A DNA stretch of 64,000 nucleotides from Citromicrobium bathyomarinum (GTDB lineage: Bacteria > Pseudomonadota > Alphaproteobacteria > Sphingomonadales > Sphingomonadaceae): NCBI GenBank assembly GCA_001306305.2, contig CP155577.1:496001-560000 (forward strand), in the 5' to 3' direction. The notes beneath the pieces are model-generated. The model was not told the origin of the DNA, did no database searches, and saw nothing but the letters and a program-made list of their open reading frames with translations. The position numbers were made by a program, and so were the translations under genes. Below are positions 27,504 to 36,461 of the stretch, one piece after another (positions within the stretch are counted from its first letter, which is position 1; every line of letters begins with the position of its first letter).

Positions 27504-27595
27504 CGAAATGCTCCAGTCCTTGGTCGATCCGTGCGCTTGCGCGCTGGCTTTGCGCAGCCCACATAGCCTGCACGAGAGGTAACGGAGAACCCCCG

Positions 27596-27859
27596 ATGAA
27601 GGTCCACGTGGAAATCGACTGCACGCCCGAGGAAGCACGCGCCTTCATGGGCCTGCCCGATCTCTCCCGCGCGCAGGCCGCCTATTCGGAAGGCATGGAG
27701 AAGGCGATGCGCGGCGTTTCCAACCCCGACCAGTTGCAGGAGCTGGCGCGATCGATGGCTCCGATGGGGCAGGCTGGGCTGAAGATGTTCCAGGCCTTCA
27801 TGGAAACCAGCGCGGCCAACATGGGCCGCAAGGGCGGCGAGACGAAAACTGGCGACTGA
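27596..27859 (+). CDS. Small DUF6489-like protein
   Basis: 87 residues starting MKVHVEIDCTPEEARAFMGLPDL, followed by an amphipathic helical body and a hydrophilic tail ending GGETKTGD. I recognise this from sphingomonad genomes, where it lies upstream of mnmE; the DUF number is from memory and the function is unknown. A good Shine-Dalgarno (AACGGAGAA) precedes the ATG. The last 11 bases overlap the inferred mnmE start. Confidence 0.75.
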   Translation: MKVHVEIDCTPEEARAFMGLPDLSRAQAAYSEGMEKAMRGVSNPDQLQELARSMAPMGQAGLKMFQAFMETSAANMGRKGGETKTGD

Positions 27860-29138
27860 CACGCGCGACACGATTTTTGCGCTGTCCTCGGGCGCGCCGC
27901 CTTGCGGTGTCGCCGTCATCCGTGTGTCCGGGCCCCGGGCCGCAGAGGCGCTGACCCGGCTGGCGGGGCCATTGCCGACGCCGCGCCGGGCGAGTCTTCG
28001 GCAGGTGACCGACCCCTATCGGGGCTGGCTCGATGAGGCGCTGGTGCTGTGGTTTCCCGGCCCCAATACCGCCACCGGCGAAGACTGCGCCGAGATCCAC
28101 TGCCACGGCGGACGCGCTGTGATCCGCGCAATCGAAACCGCGCTCGAGACAGGCTGTAGCTTGCGCCGTGCAGAGGCGGGGGAGTTCACCCGCCGCGCCT
28201 TCCTCAACGGTCGGATGGACCTGCTGGAGGCGGAGGCGCTGGGCGACATGCTCTCCGCGGAGACCGAGTTGCAGCGCGCCGTGCTGGCGAGTTCGGCAGG
28301 CGGGGCAGCGTCTTCGCGGTTGGCCGAGTGGCGCGACGAAGTGCTCGCCGCGTCCGCAGCGGTCGAGCAGGAGCTCGATTTCTCGGACGACGACCAGGGT
28401 GATCTTCCGCCTGCGCCATGGCGCGGTGCGCTGGAAGGGATCGCATCCCAGATGGATCAATGGCTCGCCACTCCCTCGGCAGACCGCTTGCGCGACGGCT
28501 TGCGGATCGTACTCGCCGGGCCGCCCAACGCGGGCAAGTCGAGCCTGTTCAACGCCGTTCTCGACGAAGCGGCAGCGATCGTCTCTCCGATCGCAGGAAC
28601 CACCCGCGATGTGATCGAGCGTCCGATCGCGCTCGGCGGTGTACCCTTCCTGCTGGTCGATACTGCCGGTCTGCGGGGTGAGGGTGGTGACGAGATCGAG
28701 CAGCTCGGGATCATGCGTGCCGAGGGTGAGCTGGGCCGGGCGGACATCATCCTGTGGTTGGGGCCGGAGGGTGAGGGACCTGCGGAGGCGCTGGAGGTTG
28801 CCAGCATGAGCGATCTTGAGGACGCTGCGCGAAAGGGGGAGGGCGCGTTTCACGTGTCCTCGACCACTCGCGATGGGTTGGCCGATCTGATCGCACATTT
28901 GGTCGCGCTGGGTCGTGAACGCTTGCCCAAGCCTGGTCAGGTGGCGGTCTCGCGGCGCCAGAAGGAGCGCTTGGCGGACGCGCGCGAGTCGATTCGCCGG
29001 GCGGCAATCGAAGACGATCTTCTGATCGCCGGAGAAGCACTGCGTCAGGCGCGCCACGCGATGGATGCGATGCTGGGCACGGTGGCGACCGAAGATATGC
29101 TCGACGCGCTGTTCGGACGCTTCTGCATCGGCAAGTGA
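27849..29138 (+). CDS. mnmE: tRNA uridine 5-carboxymethylaminomethyl modification GTPase
   Basis: Works with MnmG to modify U34 of tRNAs. Conserved sequence begins at DTIFALSSGAPP (from about 27867), yet no in-frame ATG, GTG or TTG exists between the preceding gene and a GTG at 27924, which would cut into the conserved RVSGP. CTG at 27849 is the best available start and gives 429 residues, normal for the family. G-domain motifs are intact: GPPNAGKSS, GTTRD, DTAGL. The C-terminus FCIGK carries the catalytic Cys. Confidence 0.93.
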   Translation: MATDTRDTIFALSSGAPPCGVAVIRVSGPRAAEALTRLAGPLPTPRRASLRQVTDPYRGWLDEALVLWFPGPNTATGEDCAEIHCHGGRAVIRAIETALETGCSLRRAEAGEFTRRAFLNGRMDLLEAEALGDMLSAETELQRAVLASSAGGAASSRLAEWRDEVLAASAAVEQELDFSDDDQGDLPPAPWRGALEGIASQMDQWLATPSADRLRDGLRIVLAGPPNAGKSSLFNAVLDEAAAIVSPIAGTTRDVIERPIALGGVPFLLVDTAGLRGEGGDEIEQLGIMRAEGELGRADIILWLGPEGEGPAEALEVASMSDLEDAARKGEGAFHVSSTTRDGLADLIAHLVALGRERLPKPGQVAVSRRQKERLADARESIRRAAIEDDLLIAGEALRQARHAMDAMLGTVATEDMLDALFGRFCIGK

Positions 29139-29154
29139 TGTTCCACGTGGAACA
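29139..29154. promoter_or_regulatory. parS: parS site 1 (perfect palindrome)
   Basis: TGTTCCACGTGGAACA, a perfect 16 bp palindrome of the parS family, directly after the mnmE stop codon. It is expected to load ParB. Confidence 0.92.
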
Positions 29155-29200
29155 TTGCTCCCTCTGGCGATAGCGACCCAGCGCGCCTATAGAAGCGCGC

Positions 29201-31060
29201 ATGCAGCATTATCCGATTATCGTCATCGGCGGTGGTCACGCCGGCGTGGAAGCGGCCTGCGTCGCCGCGCGTATGGGCGTGCGCGTGGGCTTGGTCACGA
29301 TGGACGCGAGCAAGATCGGAGCAATGAGCTGCAACCCGGCGATCGGCGGGCTGGGCAAGGGCCATTTGGTGCGCGAGGTGGATGCCTTCGACGGTGTGCT
29401 TGGCCGGGCGGCGGATGCGGGCGCGATCCACTACCGCATGCTCAACCGGTCCAAGGGAAGCGCCGTATGGGGACCGCGCGTACAGGCGGACCGCAAACTG
29501 TTCGGGGCAGCGGTGCGTGCGCAGGTCGCGGGGGAAGAGACGCTCGACGTGATCGCGGGCGAGGCGGCGGCGCTGGTGCTGGACGGCGAGCGGGTCGCTG
29601 GCGTCGAACTGGCGGGCGGAACGCGAATCGGATGCGAGGCCGCGATCCTGTGCACCGGCACCTTCCTTGGCGGCGTTCTCTTCCGGGGAGAGGAGACCTT
29701 CGTCGGGGGGCGTGTGCGTGAGGGTTCTGCCGCACGGCTTGCCGCCCAGCTGCGCGAGGCGGCTCTGCCGATGGCGCGGTTGAAGACTGGTACGCCGCCG
29801 CGGCTTGATGGGCGAACCATCGACTGGTCGCGACTCGATGAGCAGCCGTCCGACCCCGAGGTGTGGACCATGTCGCCGCTTTCACGTGGACGGGCCAATC
29901 CGCAGATATTCTGTGCCATCACCCGAACCAATGCGCGCGCGCACGAGATCATCCGCGCGAACCTCTCGCGCTCCCCGCTTTATTCAGGCGCGATCGGCGC
30001 GCAGGGTCCGCGCTATTGTCCATCCATCGAGGACAAGATCGACCGCTTCGGCGATCGCGATGGGCACCAGATTTTCTTGGAGCCGGAGGGGCTCGACACC
30101 CCGCTGGTCTATCCCAACGGTATCAGCACCTCTCTGCCGGCCGACGTGCAGGAGGACTTTCTGCGCGCCATCGACGGGTTGGAGCAGGTCCGGGTGGTGG
30201 AACCCGGCTATGCGGTCGAATACGACCATGTCGATCCGCGCTCGCTCGATCGCTGGCTGCAGATGCGGTCTTTGCCGGGGCTTTATTGCGCGGGGCAGAT
30301 CAACGGCACCACCGGCTATGAAGAAGCGGCGGCGCAGGGACTGGTCGCTGGCCTGCGCGCCGCATCCAGCGTTCTGGGGCGCGATGCGCCGGCGCTCGAT
30401 CGTGCGAACAGCTATATCGCGGTGATGGTCGACGACCTCACGCTGCATGGCGTGACCGAGCCCTATCGCATGCTCACCGCGCGTGCCGAGTATCGCCTGC
30501 GGTTGCGCGCCAACAACGCCAGCACCCGGCTGACGCCACTGGCCATCGAGGTGGGCTGTGTTCACGAGGAACGCGGCGCATGGTTCGAAGCCCGAGCGGC
30601 TGCACGCGCAGATGTGGAGAGCGCGCTGGCTGAGGATCATGGCCCTGCGCAGATGCGCGCGCTCGGCTTCGGAGCCACGGATGATGCGGGTCGGCAACCG
30701 TTGCGGGATTGGACGCGCTTCCCTGGCATCGATCTTTCCGCACTGCAGTATGCAGGGCTTGTTCCACGTGAAACGGACCCGGCCTTGCTGGAAGAGATCG
30801 GCGAAGACCTGCACTATGCGCCCTATATCGCGCGTCAGGACGCCGAATTGCGCGAGCTACGCGCCAATGAGCAGGTCCGGCTCGCGCCCGATTTTCCCTT
30901 CTCGCAGGTTCCCGGTCTGTCGAACGAGATGGTCGAGCGTCTTTCACGTGCACGGCCCGACAGCCTCGCGCAGGCAGGCCGGGTTGCGGGCATTACTCCT
31001 GCGGCAATGGCGGCGCTGCTGGTCTATGCCCGCAAATATCACGAGAGCCGCGCCGCATGA
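29201..31060 (+). CDS. mnmG: tRNA uridine-5-carboxymethylaminomethyl modification enzyme, FAD subunit
   Basis: Partner of MnmE, 619 residues. N-terminal FAD-binding [11 protein letters not shown] (residues 9-19), [20 protein letters not shown] (about 46-65), [13 protein letters not shown] (about 195), and the C-terminal [12 protein letters not shown] are family signatures. The gene is complete and carries a parS-like site inside its coding sequence at 30760. It is followed by rsmG with a 4 bp overlap. Older name gidA. Confidence 0.97.
   Translation: MQHYPIIVIGGGHAGVEAACVAARMGVRVGLVTMDASKIGAMSCNPAIGGLGKGHLVREVDAFDGVLGRAADAGAIHYRMLNRSKGSAVWGPRVQADRKLFGAAVRAQVAGEETLDVIAGEAAALVLDGERVAGVELAGGTRIGCEAAILCTGTFLGGVLFRGEETFVGGRVREGSAARLAAQLREAALPMARLKTGTPPRLDGRTIDWSRLDEQPSDPEVWTMSPLSRGRANPQIFCAITRTNARAHEIIRANLSRSPLYSGAIGAQGPRYCPSIEDKIDRFGDRDGHQIFLEPEGLDTPLVYPNGISTSLPADVQEDFLRAIDGLEQVRVVEPGYAVEYDHVDPRSLDRWLQMRSLPGLYCAGQINGTTGYEEAAAQGLVAGLRAASSVLGRDAPALDRANSYIAVMVDDLTLHGVTEPYRMLTARAEYRLRLRANNASTRLTPLAIEVGCVHEERGAWFEARAAARADVESALAEDHGPAQMRALGFGATDDAGRQPLRDWTRFPGIDLSALQYAGLVPRETDPALLEEIGEDLHYAPYIARQDAELRELRANEQVRLAPDFPFSQVPGLSNEMVERLSRARPDSLAQAGRVAGITPAAMAALLVYARKYHESRAA
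30760..30775. promoter_or_regulatory. parS: parS site 2 (15 of 16, inside mnmG)
   Basis: TGTTCCACGTGAAACG, one base short of the parS consensus TGTTTCACGTGAAACA if T/C at position 4 is allowed. It lies within mnmG and encodes part of the sequence LVPRETD. Confidence 0.82.
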
Positions 31061-31698
31061 TGATCGAGACCGAGGAAGAGGCGAAAGCCTTTGTGGCCGA
31101 GCGCTGCTCGGACGCGGCGTTCGCCAAGCTGGAGCAATTCGTCGCCGAGTTGCGGATCGAGGCTGAGCACCAGAACCTGATATCACGCTCGACGATCGAC
31201 AGTGTCTGGCAACGCCACGTTGCGGATAGCGCGCAGTTGCTTGACCATGTTCCACGTGAAACACCGGGCACATGGCTCGATATTGGTACTGGGGCCGGCT
31301 TCCCGGGCATCGTAACCGCGATCATGAGACCGGACCTACCGCATGTACTTTGTGAACCAAGGGCGAAACGCGTCACGTGGCTCGAGCGGATGGTGACGCT
31401 GGCCAAGCTGGGGAACTGCCGTGTCGCTGGCAGTCGAGTCGAGAAGGTGGAGACCTTCGCCGCGGATGTCATCAGCGCGCGTGCCTGCGCGTCGCTGAAG
31501 GATCTCATCAGCTTGTCCGCACGCTTTTCCACCGACGCCACGCATTGGGTCTTGCCCAAAGGCAGGTCGGCGGCGCAGGAAAGAGACGAGCTTGATTCTC
31601 AGCAGCGCGCAATGTTTCACGTGGAACAATCGCTCACCAGTCGCGACGCTGCGATCCTGGTCGGCAGGGGCCGGCCCAAAGGCGGGAGCAGACAATGA
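31057..31698 (+). CDS. rsmG: 16S rRNA (guanine-N7) methyltransferase
   Basis: Methylates G527 of 16S rRNA; 213 residues. SAM-binding motif [10 protein letters not shown] (about residues 72-81), an N-terminal [18 protein letters not shown] segment and the C-terminal VLPKGRSA are typical. The ATG overlaps the mnmG stop (ATGA) and the stop overlaps parA (ATGA). Two perfect or near-palindromic parS sites lie inside its coding sequence. Older name gidB. Confidence 0.95.
   Translation: MMIETEEEAKAFVAERCSDAAFAKLEQFVAELRIEAEHQNLISRSTIDSVWQRHVADSAQLLDHVPRETPGTWLDIGTGAGFPGIVTAIMRPDLPHVLCEPRAKRVTWLERMVTLAKLGNCRVAGSRVEKVETFAADVISARACASLKDLISLSARFSTDATHWVLPKGRSAAQERDELDSQQRAMFHVEQSLTSRDAAILVGRGRPKGGSRQ
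31248..31263. promoter_or_regulatory. parS: parS site 3 (inside rsmG)
   Basis: TGTTCCACGTGAAACA differs from the perfect TGTTTCACGTGAAACA by one base. It lies within rsmG. Confidence 0.92.
31613..31628. promoter_or_regulatory. parS: parS site 4 (inside rsmG)
   Basis: TGTTTCACGTGGAACA, a near-perfect parS near the 3' end of rsmG, 67 bp before the parA start codon. Confidence 0.92.
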
Positions 31699-32474
31699 TC
31701 CGCATCGCAATTGCCAACCAGAAGGGCGGCGTGGGCAAGACCACCACCGCGATCAACATCGCGACCGCGATCGCGGCGACCGGCTGGCGCACGCTGCTGA
31801 TCGACCTGGATCCGCAGGGAAATGCCTCGACCGGGCTCGGTATTCCCAGCCGGGACCGTGAGGATTCGACCTACGACCTCCTGATGGAGGAGGCGACCGT
31901 TGCGCAGTGCACCCTGAAAACGCGCATCCCCAATCTTGATATCATCCCCGCGACACAGGACCTGAGCGGCGCCGAGGTGGAGCTGGTCGCGGAGGGCGAC
32001 CGGGTCGAGCGGCTCAAGAAGGCACTGGCGAATGCCGATCATCATTATGATGTCTGCTTCATCGACTGCCCGCCATCGCTCGGCCTGCTGACGCTCAACG
32101 CGCTCAGCGCAGCCGATTCGCTGATGGTCCCGCTGCAGTGCGAATTCTTCGCGCTCGAAGGGCTCAGCCAGCTGCTCCAGACCGTCGAACGCGTGCAGCA
32201 GGGAATCAATCCCTCGCTCAACATCATCGGCGTGACACTGACCATGTTCGACCGCCGTAACCGGCTCACCGATGCGGTGGCCGAGGATGTTCGCGAGTGC
32301 CTCGGCGGGCTGGTCTTCGATACCGTGATTCCGCGCAATGTCCGTCTGTCGGAGGCCCCCAGCCACGGGTTACCGGCATTGATCTACGACCACTCCTGCG
32401 CGGGCAGCCGCGCTTACATGGCGCTTGCCCGTGAACTGCTCGGCCGGATGCCCCTGGAAAGGAAAGCCGCATGA
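31695..32474 (+). CDS. parA: Chromosome-partitioning ATPase ParA (Soj)
   Basis: 259 residues, deviant Walker-A ATPase. The N-terminal QKGGVGKTTTAIN (residues 8-20), LIDLDPQGNAST (about 36-47) and FIDCPPSLG (about 119-127) are the P-loop, A' and Walker B motifs. ParA forms a nucleoid-bound gradient that moves ParB-parS complexes. No N-terminal extension (HTH) is present, so it is the chromosomal rather than P1-plasmid type. It overlaps rsmG and parB by 4 bp each. Confidence 0.96.
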   Translation: MIRIAIANQKGGVGKTTTAINIATAIAATGWRTLLIDLDPQGNASTGLGIPSRDREDSTYDLLMEEATVAQCTLKTRIPNLDIIPATQDLSGAEVELVAEGDRVERLKKALANADHHYDVCFIDCPPSLGLLTLNALSAADSLMVPLQCEFFALEGLSQLLQTVERVQQGINPSLNIIGVTLTMFDRRNRLTDAVAEDVRECLGGLVFDTVIPRNVRLSEAPSHGLPALIYDHSCAGSRAYMALARELLGRMPLERKAA

Positions 32475-33463
32475 GCAGCAAGCCCGAAGTCTCCACCGCC
32501 GCCGACGTCACACCGGATCGCGCAAAGCGCAAGCTGGGCCGCGGGCTCGGCGCGCTGCTCGGCGAAACCCATCGCGAAGAAAGCGTTGCGCCGAGCGAAG
32601 GCGGGACTGCGCTGTCGAGCGCTGCAGGCCAGGGTGAGGGCGGCGCGGGTGCACCGCGCAGTGGCCTCGCCTCCATTCCCGTCGCCCGGATCGAGCCGCT
32701 GCCCGGCCAGCCGCGCCAGATTTTCGACGACGAAGCGCTCGACGATCTGGCACGCTCGATCGCGCAACGCGGGGTCATCCAGCCCGTCATCGTCCGTCCG
32801 CTTGAGCGCAAGGGCCGCTACCAGCTGGTCGCCGGCGAACGGCGCTGGCGCGCGGCGCAACGCGCCAAACTGCATGAAATTCCAGCGATTATCCGCGATC
32901 TCGACCAGCGCGAGGTGATGGCGATTGCGCTGATCGAAAATATCCAGCGCGAAGACCTCAACCCGATCGAAGAAGCGCGCGCCTACCAGCATCTCGCCGA
33001 CGAAGAGGGCATGAGCCAGGCGGAAATCGCCGAACTGGTCGACAAGTCGCGCAGCCACGTCGCGAATCATCAGCGACTGCTGGCGCTCCCCGAAAAGGTC
33101 ATCGCCTATGTGGAGCGTGGCCAGCTCAGCATGGGACACGCCCGGGCTCTTATCGGCCACGATGCTGCGGAGATGCTGGCCGAAGAGGCGGTGACCCGTA
33201 ATCTGTCGGTGCGGGACGTGGAAAAGCGCGTTCGCAGCAAGGGCGGCGCTTCGGGCCGCGCGTCGTCAGCCAAGGCCAGCAAGTCTGGCAGCCACGAGAG
33301 CGAGGATATCGCCGCGGTCGAACGGCACCTGGAAGAATTCCTCGGCATGTCGCTCAAGATCAAGCCCGATGCCGATCCGAGCTCTGGAGCGATCACGATC
33401 AAGTACAAGACGCTCGATCAGCTGGACCTGCTGTGCCAGCGCCTCACCGGCGGGAAAATCTAG
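32471..33463 (+). CDS. parB: Chromosome-partitioning protein ParB (Spo0J), parS-binding CTPase
   Basis: 330 residues. The N-terminal KRKLGRGLGALLG (residues 17-29) is the ParA-activating peptide. The CTP-binding core has the VAGERRWRAAQ motif (about 120-130) and NIQREDLNPIEEA. The HTH that reads parS (MSQAEIAELVDKSRSHVANHQ) is about residues 180-200, and the C-terminal dimerisation domain ends in LDQLDLLCQRL. The Gly/Ala/Ser linker (about 30-60) is longer and less conserved. It ends the mnmE-mnmG-rsmG-parA-parB run whose parS sites it should bind. Confidence 0.96.
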   Translation: MSSKPEVSTAADVTPDRAKRKLGRGLGALLGETHREESVAPSEGGTALSSAAGQGEGGAGAPRSGLASIPVARIEPLPGQPRQIFDDEALDDLARSIAQRGVIQPVIVRPLERKGRYQLVAGERRWRAAQRAKLHEIPAIIRDLDQREVMAIALIENIQREDLNPIEEARAYQHLADEEGMSQAEIAELVDKSRSHVANHQRLLALPEKVIAYVERGQLSMGHARALIGHDAAEMLAEEAVTRNLSVRDVEKRVRSKGGASGRASSAKASKSGSHESEDIAAVERHLEEFLGMSLKIKPDADPSSGAITIKYKTLDQLDLLCQRLTGGKI

Positions 33464-33470
33464 CACGGGG

Positions 33471-33496
33471 GTGCGGCGCGCCAGATTGCGCCGCAC
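33471..33496. terminator. Hairpin after parB
   Basis: A perfect 9 bp stem, GTGCGGCGC (33471-33479) with GCGCCGCAC (33488-33496), loop of 8. It lies between parB and the convergent glycine-zipper gene. It lacks a T-run on either strand, so it is at best a weak or Rho-assisted terminator. Confidence 0.5.
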
Positions 33497-33499
33497 AAC

Positions 33500-34294
33500 T
33501 CAGCGCTGCTTGGTGTAGCGAATCCGCTTGTCACCCCGTGGCCGTTCTACGGGCACGGGGACGTAGTCGGTAACGCGTTCGCGAACCGTTTCGTACTCGG
33601 TCGTCTCGTACGTCTCTTCGATGATTTCTTCTCGAATAACAGGCACATAGCGTTCGCCGCGCTGGTGTTCGACAACCACCACTACGCCCGTCGCATAGCC
33701 CCCGCCGGCGTATCCACCAGCATAGCCGCCCGAGTAACCCCCGCCGCTCGCGTAGGCGTAGCCACCGCCACCATATCCGGGCGCAGCATAGGCGTAACCA
33801 TCGTCATACCCGTAACCGTAGCCCCCCTGATCGTAGCCGTAGTCGTAGTCGTAGCCATATCCGTCAGCTGCACGCTCTGCAGCTGCGCGTTCGTAGTGAT
33901 CCAGCCAGGCCCTGCAATCGCGGCGCTCGTCGTCGCGACCTGCGAGACCGATTGCCGTTCCGATAGCAACTCCGGCCAGGCCACCGATCCCGCCGCCGAT
34001 CAACGATCCGGCAAGCCGCGAACCATCGTCCGCCAGCTCATTGCCCAGCAGGGCGCCGCCGGCCCCGCCGATCAGTCCGCCAACGACTCCGCCGGTCTCG
34101 CCCCGCCGACGGCGGTCGCGAAGATAGGCGCGGCACTCGCGAACCCAGTCGCCCCGATCATAGCTCGGCGGTAGCGGCGGGCTCGTGCGGGCAGGTACAG
34201 GCGCATAGGCGGGGCGCGGCGCGTAGTACTGGGCCGACGCAGGCGCGGCGAGCCCGACAAGCGCAGCGGCACCGGAAATGAGAAACAGACGCAT
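33500..34294 (-). CDS. Glycine-zipper surface-antigen-like protein with Tyr/Gly-rich repeats
   Basis: 264 residues. Signal peptide (cleavage near ASA-QYY), a Pro/Tyr-rich stretch, then a glycine zipper (GGVVGGLIGGAGGALLGNEL ... IGGGIGGLAGVAIGTAIG, about residues 66-116) as in 17-kDa surface antigens. After a Cys-containing helix comes a 70-residue low-complexity block of GYGYDY-, GGYGYGY- and SGGYAGG-type repeats. The tail is strongly Glu/Thr-rich and then basic. I infer an outer-membrane-associated structural protein. The repeat block is prone to length variation. Confidence 0.82.
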   Translation of the reverse strand: MRLFLISGAAALVGLAAPASAQYYAPRPAYAPVPARTSPPLPPSYDRGDWVRECRAYLRDRRRRGETGGVVGGLIGGAGGALLGNELADDGSRLAGSLIGGGIGGLAGVAIGTAIGLAGRDDERRDCRAWLDHYERAAAERAADGYGYDYDYGYDQGGYGYGYDDGYAYAAPGYGGGGYAYASGGGYSGGYAGGYAGGGYATGVVVVVEHQRGERYVPVIREEIIEETYETTEYETVRERVTDYVPVPVERPRGDKRIRYTKQR

Positions 34295-34432
34295 GGCAGA
34301 CCAACCCCTTGTTGACGGGAGGCGCGCTCCAAGGACGCGCTCCCGATATACTTAATTTCGGGTTAGCGCTTTTGCTCCGTTGATGATTGTCGAACGATCC
34401 GACCTGTCCCGGGCTGGGGCAGCGGCTGCGCC

Positions 34433-34915
34433 TCAGACCCTGGTAGCGATACGCTTGGCGACTGCCTCGATACCGCGTGCATCGGCCTCACCGAATCGAG
34501 CTTTGCTGGGGCTGTCGAGGTCGATCACGGCGATAACCTGCCCATCACGGACCACCGGCACGACCAGCTCGGACGCACTTGCCGAATCGCAGGCGATATG
34601 GCCGGGGAAGGCATGCACGTCTTCCACCAGCTGGGTTTCCCCGCTGGAAGCGGCGGTGCCGCAAACCCCCTGACCGAAGGGGATACGGATGCACGCGGGG
34701 CGCCCGATGAAGGGGCCAAGCACCAGTTCGCCATCGACCACACGATAGAAGCCGGCCCAGTTGAGATCGGGCACGAAGCTCCAGATCAGCGCTGCCAGGT
34801 TGGCCATGTTGGCCACCGCGTCGCTCTCACCATCGGTGAGGGAATCCCCGGCATTGGCGAGCTCGCGATAGCGCTCTTCATCACTGGTATCGGCGGGCAG
34901 GGCAAAATCGAACAT
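34433..34915 (-). CDS. msrC: Free methionine-(R)-sulfoxide reductase (GAF domain)
   Basis: 160 residues, a single GAF domain. The three catalytic Cys of fRMsr are visible: in PACIRIPF, in GQGVCGTAA and in GHIACDSASASE. WAGFYRV, GPFIGRPA and the C-terminal IDLDSPSKARF are also family marks. It reduces free Met-R-sulfoxide using thioredoxin. It is divergent from the sorbosone-dehydrogenase-like gene. Confidence 0.93.
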   Translation of the reverse strand: MFDFALPADTSDEERYRELANAGDSLTDGESDAVANMANLAALIWSFVPDLNWAGFYRVVDGELVLGPFIGRPACIRIPFGQGVCGTAASSGETQLVEDVHAFPGHIACDSASASELVVPVVRDGQVIAVIDLDSPSKARFGEADARGIEAVAKRIATRV

Positions 34916-34985
34916 GAAGGCTCCAGAATCAGGGCCGCGATCATTGGCGATTGCCGCCTGCGTGCCCGCGCCCTATTTCGGGTGC

Positions 34986-36449
34986 ATGACCCTTCTTCGC
35001 AATATCGGCATCGCCCTGCTCGTCATTCTGGTTGCGGCTGCCATCGCCATCGCGCTGCTGTTGCGCGGATCGAAGGCCGAACTCACCGTGGATGAGGTTA
35101 GCGGAACCGATCCCACGCTGGTTGAGCCCGACAACGAGTGGTTTCCGACGATAAAAATTGCGGAGCCGGTCGGCTGGGCGCAAGACGAGGCCCCACCGGC
35201 CGCGAAAGGCCTCGAGGTCATCCGTTTCGCCGAGGGATTGGACCATCCCCGCGTGCTCTATCGCCTGCCCAACGGCGATGTTCTGGTTACCCTCACCAAC
35301 AGTCCACCGCGCGATGTCGGCGGAATCCAGGGCCTGGTAATGAAATATCTGATGGGTGAGGCAGGCGCTGGAGTGCCTTCGCCCAACAAACTGGTCTTGC
35401 TGCGCGATACCGATGGCGACGGGCGCGCAGAGGTGCAGAAAACCCTGCGCGAAGCCGACCTCGATTCGCCTTCCGGCATCGCTTACGGCGACGGCAAGCT
35501 CTACATCGCCAACCACAACGCCCTGCTCGAATTCGATTACGAGCTGGGTTCGGACAAGGTGGCCGGAAGCCCGCGCAAGCTGATGGACCTGCCGGGCGGC
35601 GGCAACCACTGGATGCGCAACATCATCCTGTCGCCCGATGGGGAGCGAATCTACATCGCGGTCGGATCGTCGAGCAATATCGGCGAGAACGGGATGGAGG
35701 CCGAGGAAGGCCGCGCCGCGATCTGGGAATACGACCTGACAGACGACTCCAAGCGGATCTATGCCACCGGCCTGCGCAACCCCAACGGGCTTGCCTGGAA
35801 CCCGATGTCGGGCGAGCTGTGGACGACTGTGAACGAGCGCGACATGCTAGGCGGCGATCTGGTGCCCGATTACCTGACCAATGTGCCGATCGGCGCGAAC
35901 TACGGCTGGCCCTGGGTCTATTACAAGAACGAGTTCGATCGCCGGGTCGATGCGCCGATGCCGAACTTCCTCTCCGAATATGCGCGCTATCCGGAATTTG
36001 CGCTCGGCCCGCATGTCGCCGCGCTCGGCCTTGCATTCAGCAGCGAAGGCAACCGGCTGGGTGAGCGTTACGGACGTGGTGCATTCATCGCTCGCCACGG
36101 CTCATGGAACCGCAAGCCGCCCTCGGGTTACGACGTCGTGTTCGTCCGCTTCGACGAGCGCGGCAATCCGCTGGGCAAGCCGGTTCCCGTGCTCGGGAGC
36201 TTCCTCAATGGTGACGGCGAGACGCGCGGGCGGCCGACCTGGGTCGAATGGGCCCCTGATGGCGGACTGCTGGTAAGCGACGATACCGCCGGGATCATCT
36301 GGCACGTCATCGACCCCAAGGCCGATCCGTCACCCGCGATCGAGCGCAACCAGGGCAAGTCGCTTGACCCGCAGGTCGAGCTCAAGGGTGATCCGCGCGA
36401 AGCCTTCACCGATGAGTTCGCCCGCGAATTCAATCCGATGGGGAACTGA
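34986..36449 (+). CDS. Membrane-anchored PQQ-dependent sorbosone/glucose dehydrogenase-like beta-propeller
   Basis: 487 residues: one N-terminal membrane anchor (about residues 6-28), then a six-bladed propeller typical of soluble PQQ glucose/sorbosone dehydrogenases. Marks include GLDHPRVLYRLPNGDVLV, NHWMRNIILSPDG, YATGLRNPNGLAWNP, GWPWVYY and HGSWNRKPPSGYDVVF. The family oxidises sugars in the periplasm; the exact substrate is unknown and PQQ synthesis genes are not in the window. The start is the ATG just before the anchor; the frame is open upstream into the msrC promoter region. Confidence 0.85.
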   Translation: MTLLRNIGIALLVILVAAAIAIALLLRGSKAELTVDEVSGTDPTLVEPDNEWFPTIKIAEPVGWAQDEAPPAAKGLEVIRFAEGLDHPRVLYRLPNGDVLVTLTNSPPRDVGGIQGLVMKYLMGEAGAGVPSPNKLVLLRDTDGDGRAEVQKTLREADLDSPSGIAYGDGKLYIANHNALLEFDYELGSDKVAGSPRKLMDLPGGGNHWMRNIILSPDGERIYIAVGSSSNIGENGMEAEEGRAAIWEYDLTDDSKRIYATGLRNPNGLAWNPMSGELWTTVNERDMLGGDLVPDYLTNVPIGANYGWPWVYYKNEFDRRVDAPMPNFLSEYARYPEFALGPHVAALGLAFSSEGNRLGERYGRGAFIARHGSWNRKPPSGYDVVFVRFDERGNPLGKPVPVLGSFLNGDGETRGRPTWVEWAPDGGLLVSDDTAGIIWHVIDPKADPSPAIERNQGKSLDPQVELKGDPREAFTDEFAREFNPMGN

Positions 36450-36461
36450 TCCCCATCGAGT

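Noticed and set aside
27857-27872. TGACAC-GCGC-GACACG near the mnmE start as a third copy of the intergenic repeat
   Set aside because: Only 12 of 16 head bases match, no tail follows, and it lies within coding sequence.
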